Shown piece after piece: positions 25,543-34,220 of a stretch of 64,000 bases of DNA. Where the stretch lies: positions 3,980,001-4,044,000 of the forward strand of contig NZ_CP082839.1 of NCBI RefSeq assembly GCF_019930585.1. Reading direction: 5' to 3'. Position 1 is the first letter of the stretch. Every line of letters starts with the position of its first letter. Source of the DNA: Sphingomonas nostoxanthinifaciens (GTDB lineage Bacteria > Pseudomonadota > Alphaproteobacteria > Sphingomonadales > Sphingomonadaceae). Under the pieces are notes generated by a model, which worked only from the letters and a program-made list of their open reading frames with translations, was not told the origin of the DNA and did no database searches. The position numbers were made by a program, and so were the translations under genes.

Positions 25543-25751
25543 CGACGGCAAATCCGGCCGATCGTCGTTCGAAGGGCGGGCGTCACCTTTGCCGCAGCGG
25601 CGGCTATCTCGGCCTTCATGTCGTTGCGCAGCGCGCGCATGTCGGCGAGCGTCTGGTAACGAACCTTGCGGCCATCGGCATAGGTCACCTCCTGAATGCC
25701 GTTCAGCATTGCCGTACTGAGCGCGTCGAGGTCGCCCTGATTGTAAGCCAT
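25539..25751 (-). CDS. Head-tail joining protein gpW
   Basis: A 70-residue protein of gpW type: helix (YNQGDLDALSTAMLNGI), beta hairpin (QEVTYADGRKVRYQ), helix (TLADMRALRNDMKAEI). In lambda, gpW binds the portal after packaging and is needed for tail joining. Here, as in lambda, it lies between large terminase and portal, sharing one base with the terminase stop and four with the portal start. Confidence 0.82.
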   Translation of the reverse strand: MAYNQGDLDALSTAMLNGIQEVTYADGRKVRYQTLADMRALRNDMKAEIAAAAAKVTPALRTTIGRICRR

Positions 25752-27799
25752 CAGCGTCCTCGTCGGTTGAGCCAGTTCGGGCTGGGCCTGGTGCGAATAA
25801 GTTGTTTGCGACTGTCGGTCTTTGCTTTGACCGGGGCGGGTCGGGCCGCGGCGACGGTTGCCGCTACCTCGTCCGGCTCGATCTCGGCCGCTGCCGGCCC
25901 GATGGGATCAGGCACCCGGAAATCCGGGGGCACCCAACGCATGTCGAGCCGCGATTGTGCGAACGGACGGCGCAGGATGGCAGCCAAAGCGTAGACGAGC
26001 AGATCCCATGTCTCGTTGCGCGGACGGATCTTCTTCCACTTGCCCTTGTCGAGCTGTTCGGCGGTGATCTCGTCGACATGCACTTCGGCGAGATTGCCCG
26101 CGAGATGGACATATCCGGGGCCAGGCTTGTCCCGGCGCAGCATCGCGTCGAGGATGTTCTTCAGCCAATGGACGTTGATCGTCCAGATGCCCGGCGAATT
26201 GCGCTTCTGGCCGCCGTTCGAGCGCTGATCCGACCGGCGGGCGGGGCTGATCAGTGCGGCCTTCGGATTGTTGCCGCCCTGCAGAAGCGTGACGCGCGTC
26301 GGGTGGATGCCGGCAGCCGCCGCCATATGCCAGAAGCCAATCGCCAGGTCGCTTTCGCCGCCGCGCGCGTCGATCGCGACGGTCAGCGCACGAACCGAGC
26401 GACCCGATCCGTCCGCCAGTTTCCATTCGCGGCTGAACAGCGGGAGCAGCGCAGACCAATGCTCCCGGTAGCGCAGCGGCTGCACCGTTGTCAGACCGTC
26501 CGAAAGGGTATCGATCGACCAGCGATCGATCAGCCACAGCTCGCGCTTTTCGCCGATGCCGATCGTCGCGCACTGGAAGCTCTTCTGCTGCACGTCGACG
26601 GTAGTGACGACGACCTTCACGCCGGCCGGGACGGTGCCGGCTTTCCAGCCCTTCTCGCGCCGGTCGAGCAGGCTCTCGGTCTCAAGCGGCTTCTCGCCCG
26701 ACAGGATCGAGCGGTAGTTCACGCCGGCCTTGGTGTTCATGAACGTGCGCAGCGGCGCCTCGTCCTGCCGGGTCGCCCAGGTGCGTTGCGCCTCGCGCCA
26801 TTCGCGCGCGAGGTCCGGCCAGGTCGTGAAAGCCAGCAGGCCGTCGACCCGGAAGCTGCGGCGTCGGTTGCTCGCCCCCGGCCGCGCCGGCACGAACCCT
26901 TTTCGAGGCAGCCGCGCCAGACTGTTCAGCAAGGCACGACGGTCGGCCGGATCGAGCAGGCAGCCGTTGGCGCCGCAGATCACGTGGGCGGTGCGCTCCG
27001 CCAGGTCCTCGTCGCCGGTGTCGTCGAAGCGCAGGTCGCGTCGAATGTCGATCGCCCAACGGTCGCCGCACGTCGGGCATTCCGGGTGCAGTCGCTCGTC
27101 CGTCCCGCCCTCGACGAAAGCCTCGGTCTTGCCGCCGGTTTCGTCGGCCGGGGATGACGATACGAACTTCGTGTCGCGGCCCTTGCGGGTCGTGAGACGT
27201 CCCTCGACCAGCTTGATCGCCGAGCCTTGGCCGGCCTTCTCCTCGGTGCCACCGATGTCGTCGTCCATCTGGTCGAAGTCATCGAGCCAGCCGTAGCGGG
27301 CCGGCACCTGGATGAACTGGCCGGGCACCGGCCAGACCGAATAGAGGAACATGCCCTGAAATTGCTTCAGGAACATATTGTTGGCGTTGGAGAGGTCCAG
27401 CAGCTTCGTTTTGACGCTGGACGTCTCTTTTATGAACGGATCGACGCGAGAAACGACGAATTTGGACGTCGCCGATCGATCCGGTTGGCACAAAAAGAAG
27501 TTATCGGGCGCCTGATCGACGACCCAGCCGAGCCAGCTGAGCCCGATCGTGGACTTGCCTGCCTGCGCCGGGCCGAGCAGGCCGACCTCGGCCGTGTCCG
27601 GATCGGACAGCGCGTCCATCACTTCGGCATGCCAAGGCAAGGCATCGAGGTCGAAACTGGTGTTCCTGCGCGCCCACTGGCTGACCGTCAGCTTCTCGCG
27701 CGGCGCGACGAGGTGCGCCAGTCGGGCAAATATCTGCGCGCCGGTCTCAAATGGCGGGATCGACCACCGCGGCGCGGGCAATTGTGCTGCCGTCGCCAT
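25751..27799 (-). CDS. Terminase large subunit (gpA type)
   Basis: The ATG at 27799 (MATAAQLPAP) is used; the frame upstream is not protein-like. The 682-residue protein has a Walker A-like GPAQAGKST (about residues 76-84), the gpA-type segment NMFLKQFQG, a CPTCGD...CGANGC zinc-binding pair, and a nuclease domain with VVTTVDVQ and AIDARGGES. It packages and cuts concatemeric DNA; gpA-type enzymes usually make cohesive ends, so this phage may use cos sites, probably near the small terminase. Start overlaps the small terminase gene by 53 bp. Confidence 0.88.
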   Translation of the reverse strand: MATAAQLPAPRWSIPPFETGAQIFARLAHLVAPREKLTVSQWARRNTSFDLDALPWHAEVMDALSDPDTAEVGLLGPAQAGKSTIGLSWLGWVVDQAPDNFFLCQPDRSATSKFVVSRVDPFIKETSSVKTKLLDLSNANNMFLKQFQGMFLYSVWPVPGQFIQVPARYGWLDDFDQMDDDIGGTEEKAGQGSAIKLVEGRLTTRKGRDTKFVSSSPADETGGKTEAFVEGGTDERLHPECPTCGDRWAIDIRRDLRFDDTGDEDLAERTAHVICGANGCLLDPADRRALLNSLARLPRKGFVPARPGASNRRRSFRVDGLLAFTTWPDLAREWREAQRTWATRQDEAPLRTFMNTKAGVNYRSILSGEKPLETESLLDRREKGWKAGTVPAGVKVVVTTVDVQQKSFQCATIGIGEKRELWLIDRWSIDTLSDGLTTVQPLRYREHWSALLPLFSREWKLADGSGRSVRALTVAIDARGGESDLAIGFWHMAAAAGIHPTRVTLLQGGNNPKAALISPARRSDQRSNGGQKRNSPGIWTINVHWLKNILDAMLRRDKPGPGYVHLAGNLAEVHVDEITAEQLDKGKWKKIRPRNETWDLLVYALAAILRRPFAQSRLDMRWVPPDFRVPDPIGPAAAEIEPDEVAATVAAARPAPVKAKTDSRKQLIRTRPSPNWLNRRGR

Positions 27800-28346
27800 C
27801 TTCGGTTGCCTCGATGTCTCCCAGCGCGCCGATCCGGCGCGCGAACTCGGCGAGATCGGCCGCGACCATCGCGTCGATCTCAATTTGCAGCTGTCGCGAC
27901 ACGTCCGCACGCTTTGCGAGCCGCGCCGAGAAGCTCAGTTGCTGCTGCTGGTGCCAGACCAGCACTTGGCCGATAGCCGCTTCGACGCTGCCCTTCGGCA
28001 CCAGCTCGCCGCGCTGGCGCGCAAGCTTGATCGCGAGGACTTCCTCTTCGAGCAGCGCCTTCCGATCGGCGAGCGTCAGGCCGGGCTCGGTCGGGCCTGC
28101 CGATAGGCCGAGATCCAGGCCGAGCTGGGCAAGGCCGGCGAGCCGCGCCCGTTCTGCATCACGCTTCCGCTCTTCGATACTCAGGACGTACCGGACCGCG
28201 GTCTCGATCTCGATCTCGTAGGCGTCGCCATTCTTCCCGCGCTTCACGATCCCGGCGAAATCGGGATCGCTCGCGATCAGCTTCCGGAGCGTCGGCTCCG
28301 ACGGCATGCCCGCAATCGCGGCGAGGTCGGCAAGCTTACCGAGCAT
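27747..28346 (-). CDS. Terminase small subunit (Nu1-like)
   Basis: The ATG at 28346 (MLGKLADLAAIAGMPSEPTL) starts a 199-residue protein with an N-terminal winged helix-turn-helix typical of Nu1, a long coiled-coil region about residues 55-140 (ALLEEEVLAIKLARQRGEL) and a C-terminal helical part that would contact the large subunit. It should recognise the packaging site. It opens the late operon after the hairpin and lipoprotein gene and overlaps terL by 53 bp. Confidence 0.78.
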   Translation of the reverse strand: MLGKLADLAAIAGMPSEPTLRKLIASDPDFAGIVKRGKNGDAYEIEIETAVRYVLSIEERKRDAERARLAGLAQLGLDLGLSAGPTEPGLTLADRKALLEEEVLAIKLARQRGELVPKGSVEAAIGQVLVWHQQQQLSFSARLAKRADVSRQLQIEIDAMVAADLAEFARRIGALGDIEATEDGDGSTIARAAVVDPAI

Positions 28347-28463
28347 AACCGAAACCGAAAGAACAAGAGAAAACCGCCAGAAAAAACGACGTAGTCGCCT
28401 TCCCAGCGCCTTTGCACCCCGCATACGGCTCAGATGCCGGCGAAGGACCCAAAGGGGGGTGGG

Positions 28464-28493
28464 CCTGCCGCCGGCGCGAGGGCCGGCGGCAGG
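28464..28493. terminator. 12-bp perfect hairpin between lipoprotein and terminase genes
   Basis: CCTGCCGCCGGC (28464-28475) pairs with GCCGGCGGCAGG (28482-28493) around a 6-nt loop. It lies 9 bp past the stop of the small lipoprotein gene. On the minus strand CCCACCCCCC follows, not a T-run, so it may pause or protect transcript ends or set off terminase expression instead of terminating fully. Confidence 0.45.
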
Positions 28494-28502
28494 GGCGGCC
28501 CC

Positions 28503-28649
28503 CTACTTGCAGACCGAGCCGTCGGGCGTCGGACAGGGCGCGTTGTCGATCAGGTTGACCTGGTCGACCGGCGGCATCGACGTGGTCGAGCAGGCGGCGA
28601 GCAGCAGGGCCGAGGCGATACTGATGGATGCGATGACGATCGTGCGCAT
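28503..28649 (-). CDS. Small prophage lipoprotein
   Basis: A 48-residue lipoprotein: MRTIVIASISIASALLLAAC is a classical signal with lipobox LLAAC (Cys20), then a short mature part of 29 residues (STTSMPPVDQVNLIDN, ending CPTPDGSVCK) with four prolines and two further cysteines. GGAG is 6 nt before the ATG. It stands upstream of the terminase genes, not in the lysis region. Candidates are an Rz1-like outer spanin without its usual Rz partner or a superinfection-exclusion lipoprotein; sequence alone cannot decide. Confidence 0.68.
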   Translation of the reverse strand: MRTIVIASISIASALLLAACSTTSMPPVDQVNLIDNAPCPTPDGSVCK

Positions 28650-28809
28650 GGAGATCTCCAAGGGTCGCGAGGATCGGGGCTGGCATCGGCATCGGGCTCA
28701 CCAAACGACCGCGCCCCGACCGCTGATGCGAGGCGGGGCGCGGAAGGTCTGGAGAGGATGCCGGGAAGCCGAAGCTCTGCCCCAGCCTGACAAGAAATAG
28801 CTGCTCCAG

Positions 28810-28873
28810 ACCCCTAAAACGAACAGGGAATATTTCGCACCATGCAGATTTTAGGGGTTGCGGGATTTTAGGG
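28810..28873. repeat. Inverted and direct CCCCTAAAA motifs
   Basis: ACCCCTAAAA (28810-28819) faces TTTTAGGGGT (28849-28858), a 10-bp perfect inverted repeat with a 29-nt spacer, and ATTTTAGGG recurs at 28865-28873. They lie just past the stop of the 28884 gene and before the late genes. This could be a regulator site for late transcription. The rest of 28650-28883 has no clear gene. Confidence 0.45.
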
Positions 28874-28883
28874 TCGAAAGTCA

Positions 28884-29414
28884 TTAGCTTACCGCGACAT
28901 GGGCGCGGTTCAGCTGCATGCATATGGTCGCTATCGATCGCGAATAGCCCATGCGCAGCACGTCGTGCGTGTCGCCGGATCGCAGCCGCCGCTTCACCTC
29001 AGCCCAGTCCACCCGCGCATCTCGGCCGTAATGGAGCTTCTGCTGCAGCACGATGCCGACCAGCGGGCGCAGCCGCGCACGATCCTTCACATAGCGGATC
29101 CACTCCAGCGCCTGTTCCATGCGGTCGACCTCGGCCGCCCGCAATCCGCCGCGCGCTTTGGCCGCGCCATCCATGTCGCTCTCGATCCAGTCGGCCACTT
29201 CGCCGCCGACCTGCGCGGCCGCGTTGCGGTCACGTATAATCTGCGACCACGGCCCGTCGCCTGCGAACGGCGATCCCCCGCCGCGGGTGCAGCGGTCGAG
29301 GAACCCGACCGCCTCGATCATGCGCTCCTCTACAAGGGCAAAGGTCCAAAAGCTCCCACCACTGTTTGAAATGGGAGGATCAATGGGAGGATAGATAGAA
29401 GGATTGTCAGTCAC
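28884..29414 (-). CDS. Hypothetical protein, possible late-gene regulator
   Basis: A 176-residue protein. The N terminus is Pro/Ile-rich (NPSIYPPIDPPIS). The remainder is helical, with a C-terminal piece VDWAEVKRRLRSGDTHDVLRM followed by SRSIATICMQLNR that could be a helix-turn-helix. It ends the early operon and precedes the late genes, the place of antiterminators such as lambda Q, and is followed by the CCCCTAAAA repeats. I recognise no family with certainty; the regulatory role is inferred from position. Confidence 0.5.
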   Translation of the reverse strand: MTDNPSIYPPIDPPISNSGGSFWTFALVEERMIEAVGFLDRCTRGGGSPFAGDGPWSQIIRDRNAAAQVGGEVADWIESDMDGAAKARGGLRAAEVDRMEQALEWIRYVKDRARLRPLVGIVLQQKLHYGRDARVDWAEVKRRLRSGDTHDVLRMGYSRSIATICMQLNRAHVAVS

Positions 29415-29594
29415 TTAGCACCTGTTTGGGAAGATGGGAGCGTGGACGTGGGTTGTTTCGCGCGTGCGCCTGCGCCCGCACTACGTGGGCGACCGGCATT
29501 TTGGCTCCCAAACTCCCACAACCTCCCTGCGCGGCGGAAAACTGCGGAATATGATGCCTGCCGATCCTCCCATGCTCGGGAGAGCGGGAGGATC
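29371..29594. repeat. Cluster of TGGGAGGAT-type motifs
   Basis: ATGGGAGGATC at 29371-29381, ATGGGAGGATA at 29383-29393, AGATGGGAGCG at 29432-29442, CTCCCAAACTCCCAC at 29505-29519, GATCCTCCCAT at 29563-29573 and GGGAGGATC at 29586-29594. The motif occurs in both directions around the end of the primase-helicase gene. Possible iterons of the replication origin or operator sites. The rest of 29415-29592 has no gene. Confidence 0.4.
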
Positions 29595-32442
29595 AGGGAA
29601 TATCGTCGTCATAGGGCGCCCAGCTGTCGGAGGGGATGGACGGGGGCGCGGGGGAGGCGCCTGAGCGACGCGGCGCCGGCAGCTCGCGCACGACCGGCTT
29701 ACCGGCGCTGTCGATGAAGTCCTGCGGATCGTAGCAGGCCGACAGATTGTCCCAGATCATCGAGCTGGACTTGCGCTTGCGATAGCCCTTCTTCTCCAGC
29801 TGCCCGGCGAGGTATTTCGGCGACCAAGGCTTGCCGCTCGCCTGCAGGAGCTGCGCCCACGTCTGCCATGCCGCGAACAGCTCATGCAGCGCGGTGGCGC
29901 CGATCGTGGCGCCGTCTACCTTCTCCGTGCAGAGCGAGAGGAATTTGCCGAGGATGTCGTTTTCGTCGAGATATTGCTCGGTCGCCTCGCGAACCGCCTC
30001 CGGCATGGGCAGACCGTGATCGAGGAAGGCGAGCGCGCCCCGAACGAGCCGGTTGAGGATGCCGGCGGCTTCCTCGACCAGCTTGGACTTGAGCTGGAGA
30101 TCCTGCTCTTCGTCAGGGATGATGATGCCCCACGGCACGATCTGGATACGCCGGCGGATGCCGTGATCGGTGCCGATGCGCGGCGTGTTGTTGCAGATGA
30201 TCGTATTCTTGAACGTGATCTGCAGCTCGAACGGTGGCTTCAGCAGCTCGCGCACGCCGCCCTTCGGCTCGTCGCTCGTCAGTTCCTTCACCAGCGCATC
30301 GTCGAATTTCGACCCTTCCTGCGCCTCGTTCGCGTAGACCATCCGGCGGCCGGCGAGCGCGGCCAGATCCGGCGACGCCTCCGATCCGCGCCGCTGTCGA
30401 TCGCCCGACATGAATGTGTTGATCGAAGCCGCCCAGGCATAGTCGCCGAGCAGCGCGCGCTTGGTGTTGATCCAGACGCCTTTGCCGTTGGCACCCTCGC
30501 CGTAGAAGATCGCCATCTTCTGTGCCGAGGCGTCGCCGAGCATGTTGTAGCCGCCCCACGCGTCGAGGAACGACCGCATGTCGGCATCGGGCTGCACACG
30601 GGCGAGAAAGGCATCGTAGGCGGGACTGGCCGCCGCCGGATCGTATCCGGCCGTAGCCATCTTCGTGATCCGATCGCGCCGATTATGCGGCACCAGGCGC
30701 ACGCTCGCCGGTCGGCCGCGATCGGGGCGCGCGAACACAAGCGTGCCGTTCGCCAGATTGACGAGCAGCGGCGCCGCGTCGAAATCTTCCGGCCGCGCCG
30801 ATAGACGCGCCTCCGCCATGCTGCCGATGCATTTGATATGGCCGGCGCCTTCGGAGGTGCGACCCCACTTGGCGATTGTATCGGAAAATAGCGTCACGGC
30901 ATTGCGTTTGGCCATAACGATGCGGTCGAACTTGCCGCGCTGGGCGCGTGCATGCTCGGCCTTCTGCTCTTCGCTCCATAGTTCGAGCGGCTCCTCCGGA
31001 ATGCCGCTGTCGCGGATCAAATCGGCCTCATCCTGTATCGCCCGCATCGTGTCCTGCACGGCGCGGCCGAGCATCGCCGTGGCCATGTCGCGGTTCCAGC
31101 GCCGGCCGTCCCATGCGAGCCAGCCCCACGCCTCGACGAACGTGAAATCTTCGCCGTAGCGCTTCAGGAAGCGTTCGAGATTGCCCAGGTCAGTCTGTGG
31201 CAGGAAGGCGCATTCGCGCGTGAGCGTATCCTCCTCGCCGCCCCCGGCCCCTATTTTCCAGCCGGCATCCGCTTTGCTTCCCGGTTGGGAGGATGGCTTG
31301 CCATTATCCGTCGAATGCGGGGCGGGGGGCGCGGCGGCGGGAAAGGCGCCGGCGGCACGCTCCCGGCGCCCATCGGCGCGATCGGCGAAGCGGTCGTGGC
31401 GTGATCGAGCGGAAGCCGCGATCTCTGCGAGATCGCGGGCGTTTCTTAGACCGGCGGACCAGCCGCTCTCGATCGTGGCGAGGAGCTGACTATCGTCGTC
31501 ACGGCCGGGATTGTTGCGCGCGGCGGCCTGCACCATTGCCTTCGCCATGGCAGCGTCGATCGCGGCGAACGGCTTCGATACGGTGAGCGACGCGACCTTC
31601 AGCGCGCTTTCGTTGAGTTGGGCATTGCGAGCGCCCGACCCGGCGGTGCGGATCGAGCGGCATTCCTCCTGCAGCGCGCGCAGGCCGTACCGCTCGATCG
31701 CCTCGACCACCGCGGCCTCGGCGTCCGATCGCGCCCTCGGCCGCGCCGGCGCGGCGTCGGTCGGGCCGGCATCGTCAGCATCACTCTCGGTGTTCCGCTT
31801 CAGCAGCAGGTCGAGCAGCGCCGAGGGCGCTGCGACGACCGGCTCATCGGCCTTGCCGCGCAGCCAGCGATATTCGCCGGCGGCGGCCGACGCGCCGCCC
31901 TCGCATTTGCTCGGCGGGAGAATGACGTATCCGCCAGCGGCACGCACGTCGACGTGCTGGGGCAGGTGCCTGCTCTTCTTCGTGCCGACACGGTTGCGGA
32001 GGCGTTGGCGGCCGTCGTTCGGCTGCTGCAGGTAGACATGGACGCCGCTCGACGGCGTCCGAACCGCCAGACTCGCGGGCACGGCCGCGCCGACGCGCAG
32101 CTCCAGCTCATCCTTCAACGCTTCGAGCGTGAACTCTTCGCCCGTCTCCGCATCGTGGCGCGGGTCGAAGTCGACCACGAACAGGCCGTCGTCGCCGACC
32201 GCGAAGCCGATCATTGCCTTCGGCCACTTCTTCCACCACTCACGGATCTGCCGCTCGTCGGTGGTCGCGCCCTTTACGCCAGTGCCGATGTAGGGCGCCT
32301 TAGCCTTCAGCAGGACGAGCACGCCCTTGCCGTTCACATAGCTGTCGTCGCGCTCCCGGCACGGGAAGACGCGCCAGCCACGACGAGCATATCTAAGCGC
32401 CGCCGAACACATCGGCGACGGGAGGGGCGTCACGTTTTCCAA
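29593..32442 (-). CDS. Primase-polymerase / D5-type helicase replication protein
   Basis: A 949-residue protein. Residues about 10-210 form a bifunctional primase-polymerase (AEP) domain: GWRVFPCRERD, FVVDFDPRHDAETGEEF (catalytic Asp pair) and TPSSGVHVY. From about 430 comes the D5-N region and a superfamily 3 helicase with Walker A GEGANGKG (near residue 650), then a P4-type primase C-terminal domain. It would prime and unwind phage DNA at the origin, possibly autonomously as P4 alpha does. It is the largest early gene, after ssb. Confidence 0.85.
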   Translation of the reverse strand: MENVTPLPSPMCSAALRYARRGWRVFPCRERDDSYVNGKGVLVLLKAKAPYIGTGVKGATTDERQIREWWKKWPKAMIGFAVGDDGLFVVDFDPRHDAETGEEFTLEALKDELELRVGAAVPASLAVRTPSSGVHVYLQQPNDGRQRLRNRVGTKKSRHLPQHVDVRAAGGYVILPPSKCEGGASAAAGEYRWLRGKADEPVVAAPSALLDLLLKRNTESDADDAGPTDAAPARPRARSDAEAAVVEAIERYGLRALQEECRSIRTAGSGARNAQLNESALKVASLTVSKPFAAIDAAMAKAMVQAAARNNPGRDDDSQLLATIESGWSAGLRNARDLAEIAASARSRHDRFADRADGRRERAAGAFPAAAPPAPHSTDNGKPSSQPGSKADAGWKIGAGGGEEDTLTRECAFLPQTDLGNLERFLKRYGEDFTFVEAWGWLAWDGRRWNRDMATAMLGRAVQDTMRAIQDEADLIRDSGIPEEPLELWSEEQKAEHARAQRGKFDRIVMAKRNAVTLFSDTIAKWGRTSEGAGHIKCIGSMAEARLSARPEDFDAAPLLVNLANGTLVFARPDRGRPASVRLVPHNRRDRITKMATAGYDPAAASPAYDAFLARVQPDADMRSFLDAWGGYNMLGDASAQKMAIFYGEGANGKGVWINTKRALLGDYAWAASINTFMSGDRQRRGSEASPDLAALAGRRMVYANEAQEGSKFDDALVKELTSDEPKGGVRELLKPPFELQITFKNTIICNNTPRIGTDHGIRRRIQIVPWGIIIPDEEQDLQLKSKLVEEAAGILNRLVRGALAFLDHGLPMPEAVREATEQYLDENDILGKFLSLCTEKVDGATIGATALHELFAAWQTWAQLLQASGKPWSPKYLAGQLEKKGYRKRKSSSMIWDNLSACYDPQDFIDSAGKPVVRELPAPRRSGASPAPPSIPSDSWAPYDDDIP

Positions 32443-32482
32443 ATTTTCCCCCGAGGATGCAGTGCGCTAGACGGCGGCGCCG

Positions 32483-32950
32483 TCAGAAGGGCACGTCATC
32501 ATCCAAGTCGCTGTCGAAGCTGCTCGTCTGGCCGCCGGCCGGCGGCTGGCCCTGATCGGATCGGCGACGATCGTCACCGCCCCGATCGCCACCACCGTTG
32601 GCGCCATCGAGCATGACGAGCTGCGCGTGATAGCCCTGCACGACGATCTCGGTCGTATAGCGGTCGGCGCCGCTCTGATCCTGCCATTTGCGGGTCTGCA
32701 GCTGGCCCTCGATATAGACCTTGCTACCCTTCCGCAGGTAGCGCGCCGCGACGTCGCCGAGGCCTTCGTTGAAGATGGCGACCTGGTGCCACTCGACCTT
32801 TTCGCGGCGCTCGCCGGAACCACGATCCTTCCACGTCTCGGACGTGGCGACGCGCAGATTCACGACCTTGCCGCCGTTCTGAAACGACCGGCTCTCCGGA
32901 TCTCGGCCGAGGTTGCCGACGATGATGACCTTGTTGACGCTACCGCTCAT
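32483..32950 (-). CDS. ssb: Single-stranded DNA-binding protein
   Basis: A 155-residue SSB: OB fold with VNKVIIVGNLGRDPE, VVNLRVATSETWKDR, EWHQVAIF and GSKVYIEGQLQTRKWQ, then a Gly/Asp/Gln-rich linker and the acidic tip DDDVPF that recruits replication proteins. It serves phage replication beside the primase-helicase. Its ATG overlaps the ASCH-like gene stop by 4 bp. A phage copy distinct from the host gene is expected. Confidence 0.9.
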   Translation of the reverse strand: MSGSVNKVIIVGNLGRDPESRSFQNGGKVVNLRVATSETWKDRGSGERREKVEWHQVAIFNEGLGDVAARYLRKGSKVYIEGQLQTRKWQDQSGADRYTTEIVVQGYHAQLVMLDGANGGGDRGGDDRRRSDQGQPPAGGQTSSFDSDLDDDVPF

Positions 32951-33606
32951 TGTGCCTCGCTAACCTCGTCGATGTTTTTGCGGACGACGCGAAAAGTGAG
33001 CGCGACGACGAACGGATTGGCATCCCAGCTGGCGGTGCCGTGGAGCGAACGCCATAGGTGGCGGAAGCTGGACTGGGCGGAGCCGAAGCCGACGTAATCG
33101 GGCGCCGTGTCCTGACCGTGATCCCACTGGAACGCTTCCGTGCAGCCGGGCGGGACACCGATCGGCTCTCGCTTTGCACCCTCGGCACGAGCGTCATGCT
33201 CGCTGATCACCTGTAGCCGCTCGACCTTCACGTCCTCGACGATCAGCGTCAGACGCGAAAACTCACGCGGCATATGGATCGACGGCAGCATGGCTCGCTC
33301 CCACCGCCAAGGCGTATTTGGGAGCCACGATCCGTCAGCTCGAAACCCTACGGCCTCACCGTTGGCCCGCTCGATATTCTCGCGCACGTAGAGCCGATCC
33401 CCGACGGCGTAACGCACGATGCAGGGCAACGATGGCGTTCCACCGTCGGCAACGAAGCGGCAGCGGGAAGGCGCTGTATGGTCGGGGTCGCACTGCCACC
33501 CAGCAGTCGTAGGCGCGCCGGGGATTAGCCGCCTCGTTTGCGTCTTTCGCCCGTCGAGCAGCGCGCGCACCATCGGGGCCGAGAAGATGATCGGACGGTC
33601 GGTCAC
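32947..33606 (-). CDS. ASCH/PUA-fold-like phage protein
   Basis: The GTG at 33606 (TDRPIIFSAPMVRALLDGRK) overlaps the upstream stop (GTGA) and is preferred. The 219-residue protein has the N-terminal motif FSAPMVRALLDGRKTQTRR, widespread in prophages and resembling ASCH-domain proteins that bind RNA or modified nucleotides, and a RYAVGDRLYVRE strand pair. The role in phages is unknown. Being in the early operon with two DNA methyltransferases, it could deal with modified bases, but this is speculation. Confidence 0.6.
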   Translation of the reverse strand: MTDRPIIFSAPMVRALLDGRKTQTRRLIPGAPTTAGWQCDPDHTAPSRCRFVADGGTPSLPCIVRYAVGDRLYVRENIERANGEAVGFRADGSWLPNTPWRWERAMLPSIHMPREFSRLTLIVEDVKVERLQVISEHDARAEGAKREPIGVPPGCTEAFQWDHGQDTAPDYVGFGSAQSSFRHLWRSLHGTASWDANPFVVALTFRVVRKNIDEVSEAQ

Positions 33607-34220
33607 GCGCTCTTTTCCTGATTGGCCGCTCGCCATTCGGCGAAGCCGATGTTGATGAGGGCGGTGACGAACACGTGGAGCGGCTGGCCGCGATCGGCGG
33701 CGGCGCGGATGATCGGCGCCGAGATGAACGGCTTGCGCCCACGCTCGAAGGTGGGGCGCGGGGCTTCCACCCGCTGCGAAGGCGCGTTGGCGCGCACCGT
33801 CTCTGCCTTCGCCGGTGCCGCAGGCAAGGGAGCAACCTGCGGCACCGGTTCGGGCGGGGACGCCGGCATGTCCGGTGCCGGCGTGCTGATCGGGGCGCGA
33901 GCTATGCTCCGCGAGGCGCCGGCCGATACCGACGCGCTGGGGGCCTTGCGAGCCGTACCAGACGCCCCTGGGGGTATTTGTTTGCCAGCGCTGAGCTGGA
34001 TACCTGGTGCGACAAGGACGCGGATCCTGCGATCCCTGCCTTCGCCGTTGATCGAGATCATCGCGTCACGCTGCAGCTCGGCGAGGAGCCCGCTGACATC
34101 TTCAAGCGAAAGCGCGAGCCGCACCGAGATCGCATAATCGCCGGGCGCAGGCTGGCCTTCGTCTTCGCAATCGCGCAGCCAGCCGACCAGCACGCGGCGA
34201 TCGTACATCGAGAAGCTCAT
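33603..34220 (-). CDS. Winged-helix protein with Pro/Ala-rich linker
   Basis: The ATG at 34220 (MSFSMYDRRVLVGWLRDCED) overlaps the stop of the Dam gene (ATGA). Residues 1-75 form a winged helix (ISVRLALSLEDVSGLLAELQ, then DAMISINGEGRDRRIRV), residues 80-155 are Pro/Ala-rich, and the last 45 form a second small helical domain (AAADRGQPLHVFVTALINIG). It may be a DNA-binding replication or regulatory protein. Not recognised as a named family. Confidence 0.55.
   Translation of the reverse strand: MSFSMYDRRVLVGWLRDCEDEGQPAPGDYAISVRLALSLEDVSGLLAELQRDAMISINGEGRDRRIRVLVAPGIQLSAGKQIPPGASGTARKAPSASVSAGASRSIARAPISTPAPDMPASPPEPVPQVAPLPAAPAKAETVRANAPSQRVEAPRPTFERGRKPFISAPIIRAAADRGQPLHVFVTALINIGFAEWRAANQEKSA

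Noticed and set aside
28464..28493. Strong Rho-independent terminator before the terminase genes
   Set aside because: Stem is perfect but no T-run follows in either direction, so it is listed only as a hairpin with modest confidence.
28336..28923. Leftward open frame spanning the lipoprotein gene and the CCCCTAAAA repeats
   Set aside because: Part overlaps the lipoprotein in another frame and part the small terminase; no protein-like order, and the repeats argue for regulation instead.
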